DNA from: Membranipora membranacea
Taxonomy: Eukaryota; Bryozoa; Gymnolaemata; Cheilostomatida; Membraniporidae
Reading direction: 5' to 3'
Length of the DNA: 64,000 nucleotides
Assembly: GCA_914767715.1 (NCBI GenBank)
Contig: OU612065.1
Location: 7,008,001-7,072,000, forward strand
The notes beneath the pieces were generated by a model, which saw only the letters and a program-made list of their open reading frames with translations, was not told where the DNA came from and did not search any database. Below are positions 37,983 through 52,900 of this stretch, one piece after another. The stretch's first letter is position 1. Every line of letters begins with the position of its first letter. The position numbers and the translations under genes are program-made.

Positions 37983-40900
37983 ATGAGGGATGAGAAGTCG
38001 GGGCGCTGCCACTGTGGTATATTACTTCCCACAATTCTCATCTACACGCTGATAGCAGGTATGTCTCCGTATACAGTGTGAAATATTATCTCTATCTAAA
38101 CAAATATTATCATTGAAAGCAATATCCATCTCATCACCAACTCACACCTTCAACACTTGAGACTGAAACATAGTACTTAGCTAATACAACAGACAACCTG
38201 CTACAATATGTATAATTATAAAGTGGTTGAACATCTCAATATTCGTTAATCCAGGTCACTTTATGTTTGAACAAGATTTTGACAGCAATAATTTCTAAGT
38301 TCATCTTAGATTTCAATCAAACACTTGACTTGGACAAGTGGCCTGCGTGAAGACGCTTACTATCAACAACTCATCACCATAGGCACCAATTTCTAGCACT
38401 AGAGTCCTTTTTTAAGGTAATGATTGCCACAACTAACTTTTCTTTATTGGTGAGTTTAAAAAAGTTACTGGCTACCAGTATCTGTCAAGCACATCGATTC
38501 GGTTTATAGACCCATACAAAGTACATCGAGTTTGGGAGTGCCTACCAAGCAATCATCTCAAGAATATCAATTGCATTTACAGTGCTGGGAAATTGCAAGA
38601 TCAGTGCAGTTTTGGTAAAGGCATTTAATTTCAAATTAAAATTATTTTCTGTTGTTTCAGCAGGCAGCTCGGTTGATCACACATGATTTCCTGGCAACAT
38701 TTTCAAATCTGTCACTAAACCAACAATACTATTATCATTTATCATACTTTGTTTTTCATATTACGACAGTACATAAATACTGACAATTAGTAGAGTCAGG
38801 TTTACTTGACTCAAACTTGTGAGAGCCTGTTTTACAATCAAATCACAACAGTATGGCATGTGACATGATAATACTTGTGAATAATGTGACGGAGTTAACA
38901 TTACAGTGAAAGGTTTAGTTACATACATTATGACCTGCCATACCTGTAATTTGCAAGGTCAGCAGCTAAATTCCTAGCACATCTCATGTATCTATATGTC
39001 TGTTGCACTAGTACCCCAGTACTAATAATAGTTATGCTGATCAAAATTATTTATGCACTTTTTGACAGCATTTACGTTTTAGGCCAAATATTTAGACCAC
39101 AGATGATAGGAATGAAAATGATGCTGTTGTGGCCTATAAGTTGGTGCCATACTCTAATTATTGATGCAGGTCATTCCAATAATACTTTCTCTGGCTCCCT
39201 TTGCACAGCAATTTTCAGGCTATGGATACTCTGATATGAGTAAATTATTTGTTAATTGTACTCAGATACTTAGTTCTTGATCACTTCCTATCAATGGTTG
39301 TGTACTGTTGTCTGATGCATCGACTAACGCATAGGCAGCTGCTAAACCAACTACTGAAAAAAAGAAACTGTCTAAAACACTGGCCCCTCCATTCTTTGAG
39401 ACAGGTTGGAGAGGCGAAAAATCAATAAAAAACATGTCATTCACAATACACCACTTAATACCTGCCAGCAGCTACCATAACAATTACTTAAAAGCTGGCA
39501 AATGACAGATTTTAATGAAATTCTCTCAGTGAAAGCCTCTTCAGGCCGCTCATCTTTTGAGTGTTGCTGCTTGCTCAGAGAAAGCGGCCAACTTCATAGT
39601 AATGAGTCATAAAAGTGAAAGGTGAATGAAGACCTGGCAGTGATAACTGAATGTCAATATATGCTGACACTTTGACTGCTGCTTGTCGCTGCCGCTACCT
39701 AAATTATTTGGATGGAACATGTAATGATATATCTATGGTCTGCTACCACAAGATCAGCTCAAACCAGTAATCATGATGCAGTTTCTGGGCTGATATCGTG
39801 AATACAGCCACTCATGATTGGGTTGGTAACCTTTGTAGATTATCAGTGATTTAATTAATGCCAAAGAATATTACCTAGATTTGTATGTAATTGATTGATA
39901 TTAATCCAGTAGACAGTTTAATGAATATTTAGCCTGGCTGTGTATCTTTGCTTTCATTGATTGAGTTTGTGGTACTCATGCACAAATCAGAGATCCCTTC
40001 ACAGTCTAAACAGTGGCCACTACCTGTAAACAGCCTCTGCCCAATGAATGAAATTTCACCCATTTTGATTTAACCACAAAGGTGGGATGATAAAATAGTT
40101 AAAAATACCTATTCTGTTCAGTCGGTGAGATCTTACTTGCCACATGACACAGAGAAGCCTTGGTAGCTTGTAAGCTCATAAATTAATAATGTTTCTGTAT
40201 TATTTTCAATGCGTAACAATGGTAATCAATGCCAGGACACTAATGGCAATTTGCTGCTACAGGGACAAGTTGTAGAGTCACAATACAGTCCTGTATTAAA
40301 TCTGAATATTTAATGTGGATAAAGTTACAATCCATATTTGAGACAATACAAGCGTGATTACACCTAAAGGTGGAAAAATGTATTTGCAAAAATACCTGAT
40401 AAATACATTACAACAAATAGATGTCAAATTACTTGTATTCACCAGTCACTCATATTTTGTGCACATTTCCGAGCTTATCCTTCGTGTTATTCATCTCATT
40501 ATGGTCTCTTCACTCTATTTGCTTTCAAATCCTGTTTATTGCTTGAGATAACAATAACCCCTAATAGTCATTATTATGATAGAAGTCATAGTCAGTATCT
40601 GTTCTTCACCCTCATTTTTTCCTGATCTCAAAGAATGTGATGTAAATATCTTGTGTCTCTCTGGGATGCTAAAAAAGCGGTCACAGTGAGTGAGCCAACC
40701 TTTTTATCCATATATATGAACATCTCTGAAATGTCATATCAAGTGCGGAATGCATTATAAATACCATCCAGTCATCGATGATGTGTTCTCTGTTTCAGCG
40801 ACCGCCGCCACCACTCTGGATGAAGTTACTATAGATTTGTTATCATTCCCAGTGATAGAGGTAGCCGAGGGACAGGATATGGAAATCCATGCGGCAGTTA

Positions 40901-43900
40901 CACCCCCTGCCTCTGATGTCATCATCAAGTGGAATCTGGCAGCTGGCTTTCTCATTGATGTCCGTGACAACAGATTTGCTGCCTTGTATAACACAACATG
41001 GAACCCCCTAACTGGTATGGCTTATACTGCAACACATTTCAATCGTGTACAGAGATGATTATGCTAAAAATCGAGCTCTATTACAAATTTATCTTGTAGA
41101 GCTTAGGGATTTTCTATTTTTTGAGCGATTAAAAAGTTTTAAAATGAAAGCAATAGAGAGGCTATGTGACTCAGTAAGGATAATGTTCCCGTGAGCTAAA
41201 CCTGTTAGATTACAAAGCGGAGCCTGGTAAATTTGAATATTGCTGACTTTTAGATGGATTTAGTGGGGGTTGATTCCACGCTGGCTTAGGATCTATATTT
41301 GTGTGTTAATCTTGTAAGCATTTCACTGACAGCACAGCAATTCTAGCATTTGTTATGGCCTGTATTGTAAATACCATCTAACACACACCAGCAGGGGTGC
41401 TGAAATCAAGCTTATCTATTGTCATAATATACTGTACTGCTGTCTGCTAAATATGGGCGCAGAACCTTATTACTACAGACAGAAAATACGGTCTGATCAA
41501 AGATACTAAAATTGATATGATACACGATTTTAAGACCAATACATCCATCTTGAAATGCAGACCAATGTAACAATGAACTTGTCTGACCACATAGAAATGA
41601 TCATCATAATTATGCCCTGAGTACCCTAATAAATCTGCACTAACTTTTCACACTTGAACACATGATGATCTGCGACAAAAAGCTTTGATCTGCTGTATTG
41701 TTCTCAAAAAATAATGAAATCATATCTAAATGTCTGTGTTAGCAGCGCATTAGGTTAACACTAGCTTTTAATCTTAATAATACACTTGTGTTAATCGTTC
41801 TCAATGCTTTGGCTTCACACTAAATAAGCAAACAGTCTTTAGGTGTGTTATTGATTTTTAAAGCCCATGATATCTGAGAGATTAAATGTCCCTTGAAAAA
41901 ATTATTATGCTTGAATTATTGAAACAACAAAGTAATCTTCGTCAAAGCATGTCAACTTCCTCTAGAGCTTTATTGTCAAGTCATATGTTTCCAGCAATAG
42001 ACAAAAGAGTCAATTTAATGTCAGGATGAGTGTTTTACAATTTTTCCATCTACTTTCTAAATCGTAATTTCAAATTTTACTGGTAAATCATATAGTTTGT
42101 ATTATACGTATTATTGATTGGCTTCTGTTCCAAAGCTGCCAAGCATCTACCAGATATTTTACACAACTTCAGGTGTCGCCCAACCAATTCTGGCTCCTGA
42201 CTGACTTTAACCCCTGATGCCCAGTGTTTTGATAGTTCAATCAATTGTATAATAAGTTACCCGATACTGTCTGTGTAATGTTTGTTTTTTAGGAAAAAAT
42301 TACCTTGAATCATCGCTTTGGGGATAGTTTTAGTTGGAGCATGAAAATTTAATTTGCGTTATCACAAAACTTTGAAATTGGCAATTCCCTCTAGCATTGG
42401 GTTAGACGGCTTGTCCACAATGCAGTCTAAAATGTACAGCAAGCACACATGTAGATAGCTGTGACAAGACGTCACATGCTTCTATTTCATAGGGACTTTG
42501 TCTCCAAACAAAATCCGTAGTGCCGAGTACACTTTGGTATACAGATAATAATTATGACTTTCAGTGTTATATTTCTTGATGGTTTTGTTTTCTCAACATG
42601 TAAAATTATACTATATGCGTTTGTTTGGTTCTTGACCAAAATGTACTTAGATGAGCACTTGATGTAAATTTTCAACAGTCTCATAACAGCTTCTATTACT
42701 GCCACATAATGCTATCAATAGGAGTAGAAATAGGTGACTGTTTATGTGCCCACTTGTCGAACATCTGTCACCTTGCTGTCTTATGGCCGGTGCACTTAGA
42801 CAATACTTGATGCCTTCTTGGGTACCATCAGGACCTGTTGCCACTTTGGACCACCTCAATTAGGGTATCATTGCCTCATATAAACTCATAGCATGCATAT
42901 ATATTATAATACTTTAAAATCAGGATTGAGGCTTGTGGCCCTGCACAGATCACAAAAAGCCGTGTTTTGTTATTCAAAGCTTTTTAATTATGGAATTACA
43001 GCCAATAGCCAAACTGTGTGGTCTCAAAAGCCTCTCATTTGAAATAAGAGAGTGAGTAAACATCTTTCCCAATCTTAAAAACAGCCTGCCTCCCTCTTTC
43101 AAATGAAGCACTTTATTTCTTGCAACTGAAATTAAAAGTGTTGGATGAGCACTTATCAAGGCTGTGATCTGTTGAACTTTATTGTGTTACTTGTTTTCAT
43201 TGCACAACTGGTAGCTCATCATAAAACTTGAAAAAGTCTCCGCATCAATTTTACTTAATTTCAGCACATCAAAGCTCAAGTCCAGACAACGTCTTCCGAC
43301 GATGATTCCTTTTTTTGCTGACCTGTTGTCGCCTGAAAAAAGAAATGCTATACTTTTACTGCTTTATTTCACGACTTGTTCAACTCATGTTTTCAATTAT
43401 TTAGTCCTTGCATTAAAAAGGATCTCATGTTTTTTTTTCAGGGGAGACAAAGCTGATTATAAAGAATGTCCAACTCAGTCATGATGGAGAATATCTTTTA
43501 CAGGTCCAGATAAATGAAAATGAAAGACCTTCTGGCGACATCAAACTCGGCACAAAGTGTAAAGTTGTTGTCATGGGTAAGTTTTGCTTAGTTAGATGTT
43601 AGAGTTGATGCTGATTGTATAATTAAAATTGATCCCTTCCCACTGAAAGTGAATAAATATGTCTGACATTCTCAACCACCAAAACCCCTTACATAGCGCC
43701 CACATTGCTGCTGTGGCTTGCCCATATCTATTCTTACTTGGATCAAATGTTCTCATCATGTTCCCATCGCTATCATCTAATATCCTCTCATCCTCACTAA
43801 AGCTGCCGCAAATGATAATAGTTCAATTAGGCATCTGCGAAATGTTACATAACTCAGGGTGTGCGTATGGAATCACACTCACTCATGTAATAGTTTGTTA

Positions 43901-46900
43901 TGGCTTGGTTAACCACTTAATTCACCTGCTGCTGAGCTGCAAATAATGACTCAGTGAATAGATCAAGGTCTTCAGACCACAGAGCTGTACACCTGGAGTG
44001 AATCCTTTTTTATTTAGTAAGGATATATCATATCATAGGGGTTAGTAGCTAGCGATGAGCAGCTGAATCAGTGGTTGTCTCTATGACTCAGGTCATCTTG
44101 TCTGGTTTGTTTGCTCTTTCTGACAACGCTTTCCAAAAATAGACAAGCAGGAAGTACTCCCCTTGACTTTTTGGAAATTGTTTGCTGGTCATTGCCATTG
44201 CCTTTATATCAATCCCATATTTTTAAAACAGCTGCTTGTTTTCGACCAGATGTATTATTTCACTATTATTTCACAAAAATTGACTCATCATGAACTACTG
44301 TATACAGAAAAGCGTGTATTATGTATGAATTAGCTGCTTTTCCTGAGAGTAAAAAAACATCTGTTATACAATACAGAAATTTTTGCTGTGCTGTTGGTTT
44401 GAGAGGTTGCCTGGGCATTTTATATTGTAAACCTTTTGTTACTTTTTTTCTTTTTTATCAAAGTTCCCACAGTTGAGACAAGTATAGTTCATCTAGTGAC
44501 CAGCCCTCGTGACTCCCAGCTTCTCTTATCTTATGCATCATCCTGCACAATCTCAATATATCTCTAATCAACTATTAAATACATTAAATCCAACTCCTGT
44601 TTCACTAGCCTCTATCTACCTATTATCAATTTAATGAAATAAAAGCACTCAAATTTTTGACTCAAATGTGAACAATAAAGCTATAGCTCAGAGTTGTATA
44701 ATATTTTGGATGTAAATTACCCTCGATAGCTCTACGGACAATGGCAGGTTGTAAAGGAGGCACGTTCTCACAACATTTTGTGTGAGAGTGACACTACTTT
44801 AAAGAATTGCTGGCATATGCCATGATATCATTGATCATAGACACATCTGCGTCAATAGCTATCCTCAGAAATTGAATTTCAAGATATTGAACGGCAAACT
44901 TGATGCTGTTATATCAGTCCAGAGGGAGTTCATTGGTTTTATCAGTTTTATATCATACGCAGTATTAAAAATTGCGATAATATACCATTTTTTCTAACCA
45001 TCACTCGTACGTAAAATCATAAAAACAACTCCTTTATATCTTGTAGTTCCACCAGAGTCTGTAGCTATAACAGGAGGTAATTCTCACACGGTTGTAGAGA
45101 ACCAAGATTACAATCTCACATGTGCCGCTGAGAAGAGTAACCCAGAGGTTACAATCAAGTGGCTGGATGGAGGCGCGGAGGTTGGTGCATTATTTTGCAA
45201 AGTCTATTTGTCTATTATATGTAGCCTGGGCAGGCTGTCTAGGGTGGGTGGGGCAGACAGCCCGCCCAGGCTATATTATATGTGTGTCTGTCAAAAGAGG
45301 GATAAATCTGTGCCTGGGAGAAATTTATTATGTATTGTTGCTTTGACGATGTACAATGTTCGCCTACTTGTACTTTTGCCTTGAGTTGGGTAGAAGCAGT
45401 AAGTGCAGTTATGTCAACACTGCCATAAAATACTGCTGGTATATACGCTAGGATAGGTGGGTCAGCGTGGGCCTGGAGATTTAATTTCCAGGTTCAAATG
45501 TCCTGTTCACAAACAGTCCAATGTCCAACCTGGCACCACTCTGTACATTGCGATGGGACTATATTCTTACAGATCACACCGGCTGTACAGAATGCAGTAC
45601 AAGTGGCTAGCGATGACCTGCTGCGTAAATATTACAGAACTTTCAGCACAATAACTATCAAACCTACACAGGCGGATACCGGGAAGGTATATACATGTGA
45701 AGTGTCAGGCAAACAGATGGTGCAAACTCAGACTCTACAGACCACCATTACTGTTAAATGTAAGTACAGTTAAAGTTAATACCAGTGGAAAGAGGTGAAT
45801 TAGGAAGAGGAACATACATGCTGCTTTTATCTTGCCCAATTCTGTTTGAAATATGATATAATACCCAGGGTCTGACCCTGACTTGAGGTAATCAAAGAGT
45901 GAACGACAATCTTGTTACCACACTTACTGAAGGTGAACTCAGCACAGTCTGGACAATATCTTCTCACCTTACCATACTTTGTACACATGCTTACCTGGCA
46001 AGAATTGATTTTTATACCTTTTACCATTTGGGTCACTAAGTTTGTGTTGAATTTATCGGAATAAATCATTACATTTATGCTGTTTGTTTTTTTGAACCAA
46101 ATGAAAGGGAAGTGCATGGGAGTGCTTCTAAAATAATAGTGTAAATTTAGAAAATTTTAATTCTGTAATTATGAATATTCAACTTTTCAAAGAGTGAAAT
46201 TTGAGTGCTGTGCAAAGAGTGCGATGTCTTTTCACTCATTTCTATGCTTATGTTTAGACAGTCATTAGCATTTTCATGTAGTCTCCTCAGACAACAATAA
46301 GACCCACAATACATGTTTAATATTTTAGGTTAATCAGTTAATATTGAGATGCTCTATTACAATTCTCACTTTTATCCTTCTATTCACAAGTGTGGGATTA
46401 TTGCTGGTAATGATGTGCCTAAGAATCATCGACCTGTTGACAAAAGACCTCAACTTTCCCTTGCCCATTTGTCGGCGGGCTAAGTGACAAATATGAAGAA
46501 ATGGCTGAGGATTTCCTTATTCACTATGGTCCCATGCTTCGAATTTGTGGTTCACTCCAATGATGGAAAAAACATGAAAATATCAGCCGCGGCCGGGATT
46601 TGAACCCCGGTTTCCCGCGTCTAATCCCTTCAGCCACGCCGCCAATTAGGAAATAGATAGAATGGGTATTCGCGTCAAAAAAGTCATTCGTCACAATCTG
46701 AAAGTGACTTTAATGTCATTTCCATGGGGCGATTACTCCCGAAATCCTTACGAAATCGCAACATGTTATCATAGTGATTGCCTCCCAACTTATCACGCTG
46801 CTGTCTGTTGTGTATTCTATCCCACCATGAGTTATTTTAGGGTAGTACAATGAAAAATCTAATCCAGAAAATATGATAGCCAAGTTTTACATTCAATTAT

Positions 46901-49900
46901 CGTTACAAAGGCAACATGTATCCCATATGCAGCCCACAATTAAGAGCCTTGCTAATAATGACATATGGTTCTGTTTTGTTTGTCTCTGATGTTGAACTGG
47001 AAGTTCATTTTTTCTGTGCCCATGCTGTGATTTGTTGAATTACTCATCGCTACAAATAAGTACAATTTGGATCAAACTTGTAGTATTTTAGCATCTAGTC
47101 TCCTCTCTTAGATACGAGTTTGTTGGCAAGCCACTCTTATTATCCTGAATTTTTTAAGGAGGCAAGACCCTGCATTACGGCCCCCATAAAATTCTGATAA
47201 AATACCCGCATACAGTTCATCGCGATATATGAATTATTGCTTTTGTAGATGCTCCAAAGGTACAAATATCCATAGACCCTAGCTCACTAACACAGACCGC
47301 CGGAGAAGATGTGACTTATTCATGCAGTGCCGACTCTTACCCAACAGCTGTCAGCTGGAAGTAAGATTTTACTTTATGCCTTTGTTCAGGTTGAGGTTGG
47401 GAAGGGTATTGCCGCTTAGGGATACTGACTTCTGATGTAAATGAGCAGTCAGTCCTTCCTACTCATGTCAAATGTTATCGTCAGCAGAGATTGAACAAAA
47501 TTTCCTCAGGAGGAATAAAAACCTTAACCGCTTGTTTCAATACATATAGTAAATGGCATTGATGGGTCTTACTGATATACTTCAGCTTGAAATGAAATTA
47601 AATGTACCATAGCAGGCCCAGTTAAAGTTGCTTTATGAGGTTATTCACTGGATTTTTATATTCAAATCAATTTGCCAAAATAGTCTTGATTGCCCAGACA
47701 AATTTACACGGATTTGCCAAATACAATGAACCCAAAATGAAATGTACCTTCTGTACCCAATTAGCGCAGTGTATTGGGTGTTCACCAGTCATATCAGTTT
47801 TAATGAAATCAAGGACTCGTGTCATTGAAGCCTTTTGTCTTTAGAATCATCAAAATTCAACTGCCACCCTTATGATGCAACATATAATGATATATTGCTG
47901 TCAAAAAGATAGTGCCTTCAAGCTTCATCTGAATAACAACACCACCACCACCAGTTTATGTCCTCATGAGGAGGGATTTGCCCTGAGTTGCATCATTGAA
48001 TGTTTCACCAGATAAAACTTTGGTGTTAATCGTGAAAAAAGGCTTGAATGAGGTATTAGATCGTCCTCCCTTATTCTTGGGCTGGATACTATTTGGATTG
48101 ATCTGCAAATATGAGAATGAAGAGTATGCTTGCTCAATGACAGCAATTACATCATCTGCTCACATGCTGTGCATTTATTGCACCTTGGTGATGTTTTCAT
48201 TCTCGAAAGTTACTGATCTTGTTGCAGACCTGAAATCTAATGCACAGCTATATATGTGGCTGCCCAGTCAAATACAAGTGTATAGAATAAAAATTTAATG
48301 GTTTTCCCAGGGAGTTACAAACTCCTTGCCTTAATCAAGGCACCCCTTTGTTCGGTTCCGTCATCACTTTTGCCCCACTGAAATAAAAACACATTGCAGT
48401 CATAACAAACACATTATTGTTCTAGATGGTACATGGATGGTGCAGAGATGGCTGGTCAAACCGCTGACACATTCAGTTTAAACAACATTCAACCCGACAA
48501 TAACGGCAAGAAACTAAAATGTGAGGCTACCAACGGTGTAGGCTCCGGGCATGTAGAACACACTCTAGTCGTATTCTGTAAGTATGCATATTTTGCTATG
48601 CTCCAAGGTATTTCATAGGGCACCAGTGTATCCGGATATTTTTGCTGGTGTGCTTAGCTTCTCACTATCTTAGAAGCAAATGTGATTAAATGGAAGTTTT
48701 TTATTATCGATATACCTGGCTGCTCACTCACTGAAATGAGAGCCTCGTGTCTGGTACTTCAACAGAGAAAGCTTGGGTGCATTACCTCCTCAATATGCAT
48801 TACATCCACTTGAAATCGGTTTCAAGTTTCAAACTGCAGGTTTAAAAAAGTCTGCCGGCCTGCCATAATAATCAAATAAAAACCAATTTGTGATAGTACT
48901 TATAAACAAAACATTATATGAACTTAATCCATGACTCCAATGTGGCCCATATGTTTAGTTTTTAGTACGCTTGTCTTGCTTTATATATATCCAACTTGTT
49001 TAGGAGATCATGAGGACACCTCACTACAGACACAGCAGAACCCAATTTTTTTTGCACTTGGTGTTTGCGTTGTGCAGAAAAAGTCTGCTTATCCCATAAG
49101 ACCGGCTGCTGTCAGCCAAGCCAAGTTGCACTAAAACTCATGAGAATTTGCACAAATAGTTTTAAGCTATTTGGCAAAAAGGTATCAGAATAAGAATACT
49201 TTGGATCTCTCAATACTCAAACCTGCCCTTTCCGATGACTAATGGCTAGTAGGCACATCTAGGTTCATATTATAAGAGCACACCCCTCTTGTTTCAATAT
49301 TTTGATTCAAGGGTAGTTTAGATTTGCTGAGGAATGTGTAACTACTGCAAGGTAATCAAACCTCACTCAACATTGTTACTGTATGCATTGTTTGGTTTGT
49401 AAGTAGATTAGTTATTCTTTTTTTCTCTTAGATGCGCCGGTTTTTACTAAGAAAGCAGAGAATGTCCAGGTGGATCTGGGTGATTCGGTGACCTTCACCT
49501 GTGAGATTGATGGTAACCCTGCACCAAGCGTCATCTGGATGAAGACAGGGGAGAGGCAGATCCTGGCTACATCCACCACTTACACTATATCTAAAGTCCG
49601 CGAGAAGGACATTGACTCGTATGTGTGTGTCGGTTCTGTGACTGGCTTTGATAACGCTGAGCATACTGTCCATATACTGAAGAAAGGTTAGTGTTTTATG
49701 TTTTGATATTGTTGAATAGGTAGGGCGCTCAGGGGAATAGTCTGCACAAAGTACAGAGAATGCCTGCGCCTTCAGCTTTAAGTTGTTGACAAACTGTTGC
49801 AATGAAATTCTAGGTGTTCACCGATGACCAGAAAACACATGGCATGAACATGCTGACTAATAGTTGGGCTTGTGTGTTTCATGTCTTCGCCCATAAACAA

Positions 49901-52900
49901 TGTTTATACCATTCTAAATTTACAATTCCATCCCTAAAACCCAAACTGTTCAGTGTTTTCATATTTGCTGTTCCCAAGGTTTGCAGTTTTACTTAAGTTT
50001 GAATAAAAAGAATTGGCAATGTTTTTAAAATCCAGCGTATAGTAGGATTTTAAAACATCTCAACTCTGTTTGCCGTTGGAATTAAAGCAAATAAATCTGT
50101 GTAAAGCCTCTTTTAGCGGTTATATGACAAATCATTAGCAGTATTTCACTCATCAAACACTGTAGGTGTTGACAGAAAAGCTTATCCATTGTCTCCCCTG
50201 ACATATAAGTGCTCCCGTGTGTCACACTGCTAGACAGTCAAGTGGAAAAAGACCAATCATCTCCATGTCTATTGGCTATTAGTTACATTTTAGAAGCAAT
50301 TAGTGATGTTTTCTCCTTCTCAACCGAAAATATGTTATCATAATGGAGATTGGTCTTCTGCAAACTTGTAGAACATATACTCAGACAACCTCCCTATTTA
50401 CCCGTTTATGTCAGTGTTGACCTAAGGTTCCGTTTTGAGTCAATCCTGAACTGGGATGCTGTCCTATAAAGGCAATCACCCTTAGTGTGACAATCGATTG
50501 GTTTTTCATTGTTTGAGCAATGATTGTAAAACAAAACTATCGATGTAAGAGATTATGGGTTCAGATGTTGAAACAAAATTGTCTGGTATGTTACAGTTCT
50601 GCCCATCCAACTAACGGAGATACCGAAAAGTTTGTTTTGGCAGCTAGAATATATATGAGATGTCACCCGGGCAGTGTTCAGACCCTAATTAAACATAGAT
50701 TATGATAGTGAAAGAATATTCATCTGTCAAAAAACGATGTTGTGTTTTATGCTTTGATCGTAGACAAAATAACTTAGGTGACTTGTGTTGGACTTTGATC
50801 ATCGTAATGAATGATGACAATAATGATTTGTGTTCATCTCTCAGGACAAATCTAGAGTTGAAATTGAGAGTTCTTGTCATTTTGATGATCAGCTGCTAAT
50901 ATGATTCATTTCTCATTGCTACAGTGTATCCATGAGTTCCGCCCAATAATGAGTGACATGATATTAAGTTTAAGTTGGTCGGATCAGGGAGTTTATATCC
51001 CAAACTCCCTGGTTGAATGTACGCTGGTATGTTACAAAGTAGTCAAATATATGCAAACATACATGCATTACTGATGAATTGCAATAGCTGGCTGCCGCCA
51101 ATAAAAAATATTATGGTGCCAAGTGTCCTGTCATCATCAGAAAACAATTAACCTGCATGTTTGAAAATAGTTTTTTTCTTAATCATGCAAGTTTGCGAAA
51201 AATACACTAATCAGCGCATCTTTTTGCAAACCCTGTTCCCTCCTTCCAGTATTACACTCTAAAAAAATCAACAGCATTGGTTGGTAAAAAGTATGTTTGA
51301 CAATGTCATACCAAAGGTATAGTAGCATCAGATAATAGTATACAAGAATATATTAGATATGGATCATCAGCCGTCAGCTACCTGTTTTGTTTCAGATGCT
51401 CCGAAGATAAGCGGCTCTAAAGAATTTACGTTTGCGCAAGGAGATACAGCTGTGCTCTCATGTAAAGCTGAGTGTATCCCGGAACCTACGGAGATCATCT
51501 GGAGAAAGGGGGGAGACGGAGATGTCATCAGTACTGCTGTCAATTCAAGGTTTGTATGGCTCCATCTAAAAGAGAACTGGTATCCCACGGTATTATTCTA
51601 AAACAGATTTGTGTATGGGCAGACCACATCCATCAACTAGTGCTGAATGATGCCGGGGAAAATACCCTCAACAAGGCCATTGTTTGATCTAAGCATGGTT
51701 TGTTTTGACACATCTGGTGTTGTTTGAAGCGAGGGCCCTGAGAGTTGGATCAAATTATATCACAAAAAGTAAATGAATTCGCCCACTTTTTACAATACAT
51801 GGGAGTAAGCTTTCCTGGCAAGACTCCTCTTGAGCACACTTATTTCTCGTCTTTTCTGAGTAGCATCAAGTCAGCATCTCATATAACTGCTGCCAGACAC
51901 TATGTTATCAGTAGAGACAGTGTCTTATTCTCATATTTGTCATTCAAGTATGTGATGTCATCAGATTGCACCTGTCTCCGATATCTCTATTCTAATAGAG
52001 GTAGAACTTTCAAGGCTTAGTCGAGAAATCAATCCTTAATCAATGTTTGAGCTGACTTTTTAAATATTTACTAATTCTTATGAACATGCCAAGCCGAAAA
52101 TGCTGTTTCTAAGACGTCAATATCCTATTACTACGACAATAGAAGTAATTTTATGTCAATCATCTCAAATTGATTCAAACACAATAAATAAGGTTGAGAG
52201 CAGGTTTGCAAACCCTGGCATGAGGTAACAGTCTGAGGTCTGGTGACCAGGTGTTTATTGCAGGCAACTCAATGCCTTTCGGCCAACTGCTAGTAAATTT
52301 GATTATTACCGCAACATGATGGCAAACATGAGTTTTTGGTCTGAAATTGATATTTTGACTTATGGAACAATGATGTCAGATTGATATGATCCGCAATGCA
52401 TACTGGGAATTATATAACTTGGGTAGTTCGAGCAATCCAAACTGGGATATTTAGAGCAATCCTTATTGGCAAGAAATTCTCTTTTTTTCACAGGTATTCC
52501 ATACACAGAGAGAACAATGTTCATGGTTTAACTTCAATCCTGTCTATCGCTGATCTGGCATCGAATGATTTTGATGATTACGAGTGCACCATAATAAACG
52601 AGAGAGGCTCTGATAGCATGGTAGTTACCCTCTCCCAAACAGGTAAGAGTACACTTGACTTATGTGATGTCAAGTCCTCATTTGTACCCATATTCTTGTC
52701 CCCTCGGAGTAAAGTGTACAAAAATGGATACAATCTGTTTGGAGTAAATCCTTGTGTGAGGACAATTTGAGAGCTTTGATCAGCCAAAGGACCTTTGCGC
52801 TTTTGGAGATGGAAAGGGATAAGGGTGTGAGAGCATAATCTGTTTTAAGATCTTACACTCGGATGGTGTAACCAATATGTTGGTCTTTATGCACATGACA

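Noticed and set aside
46560-46645. Functional tRNA gene on the minus strand
   Set aside because: Acceptor strands do not pair and the anticodon arm is too short; a SINE or pseudogene fits better.
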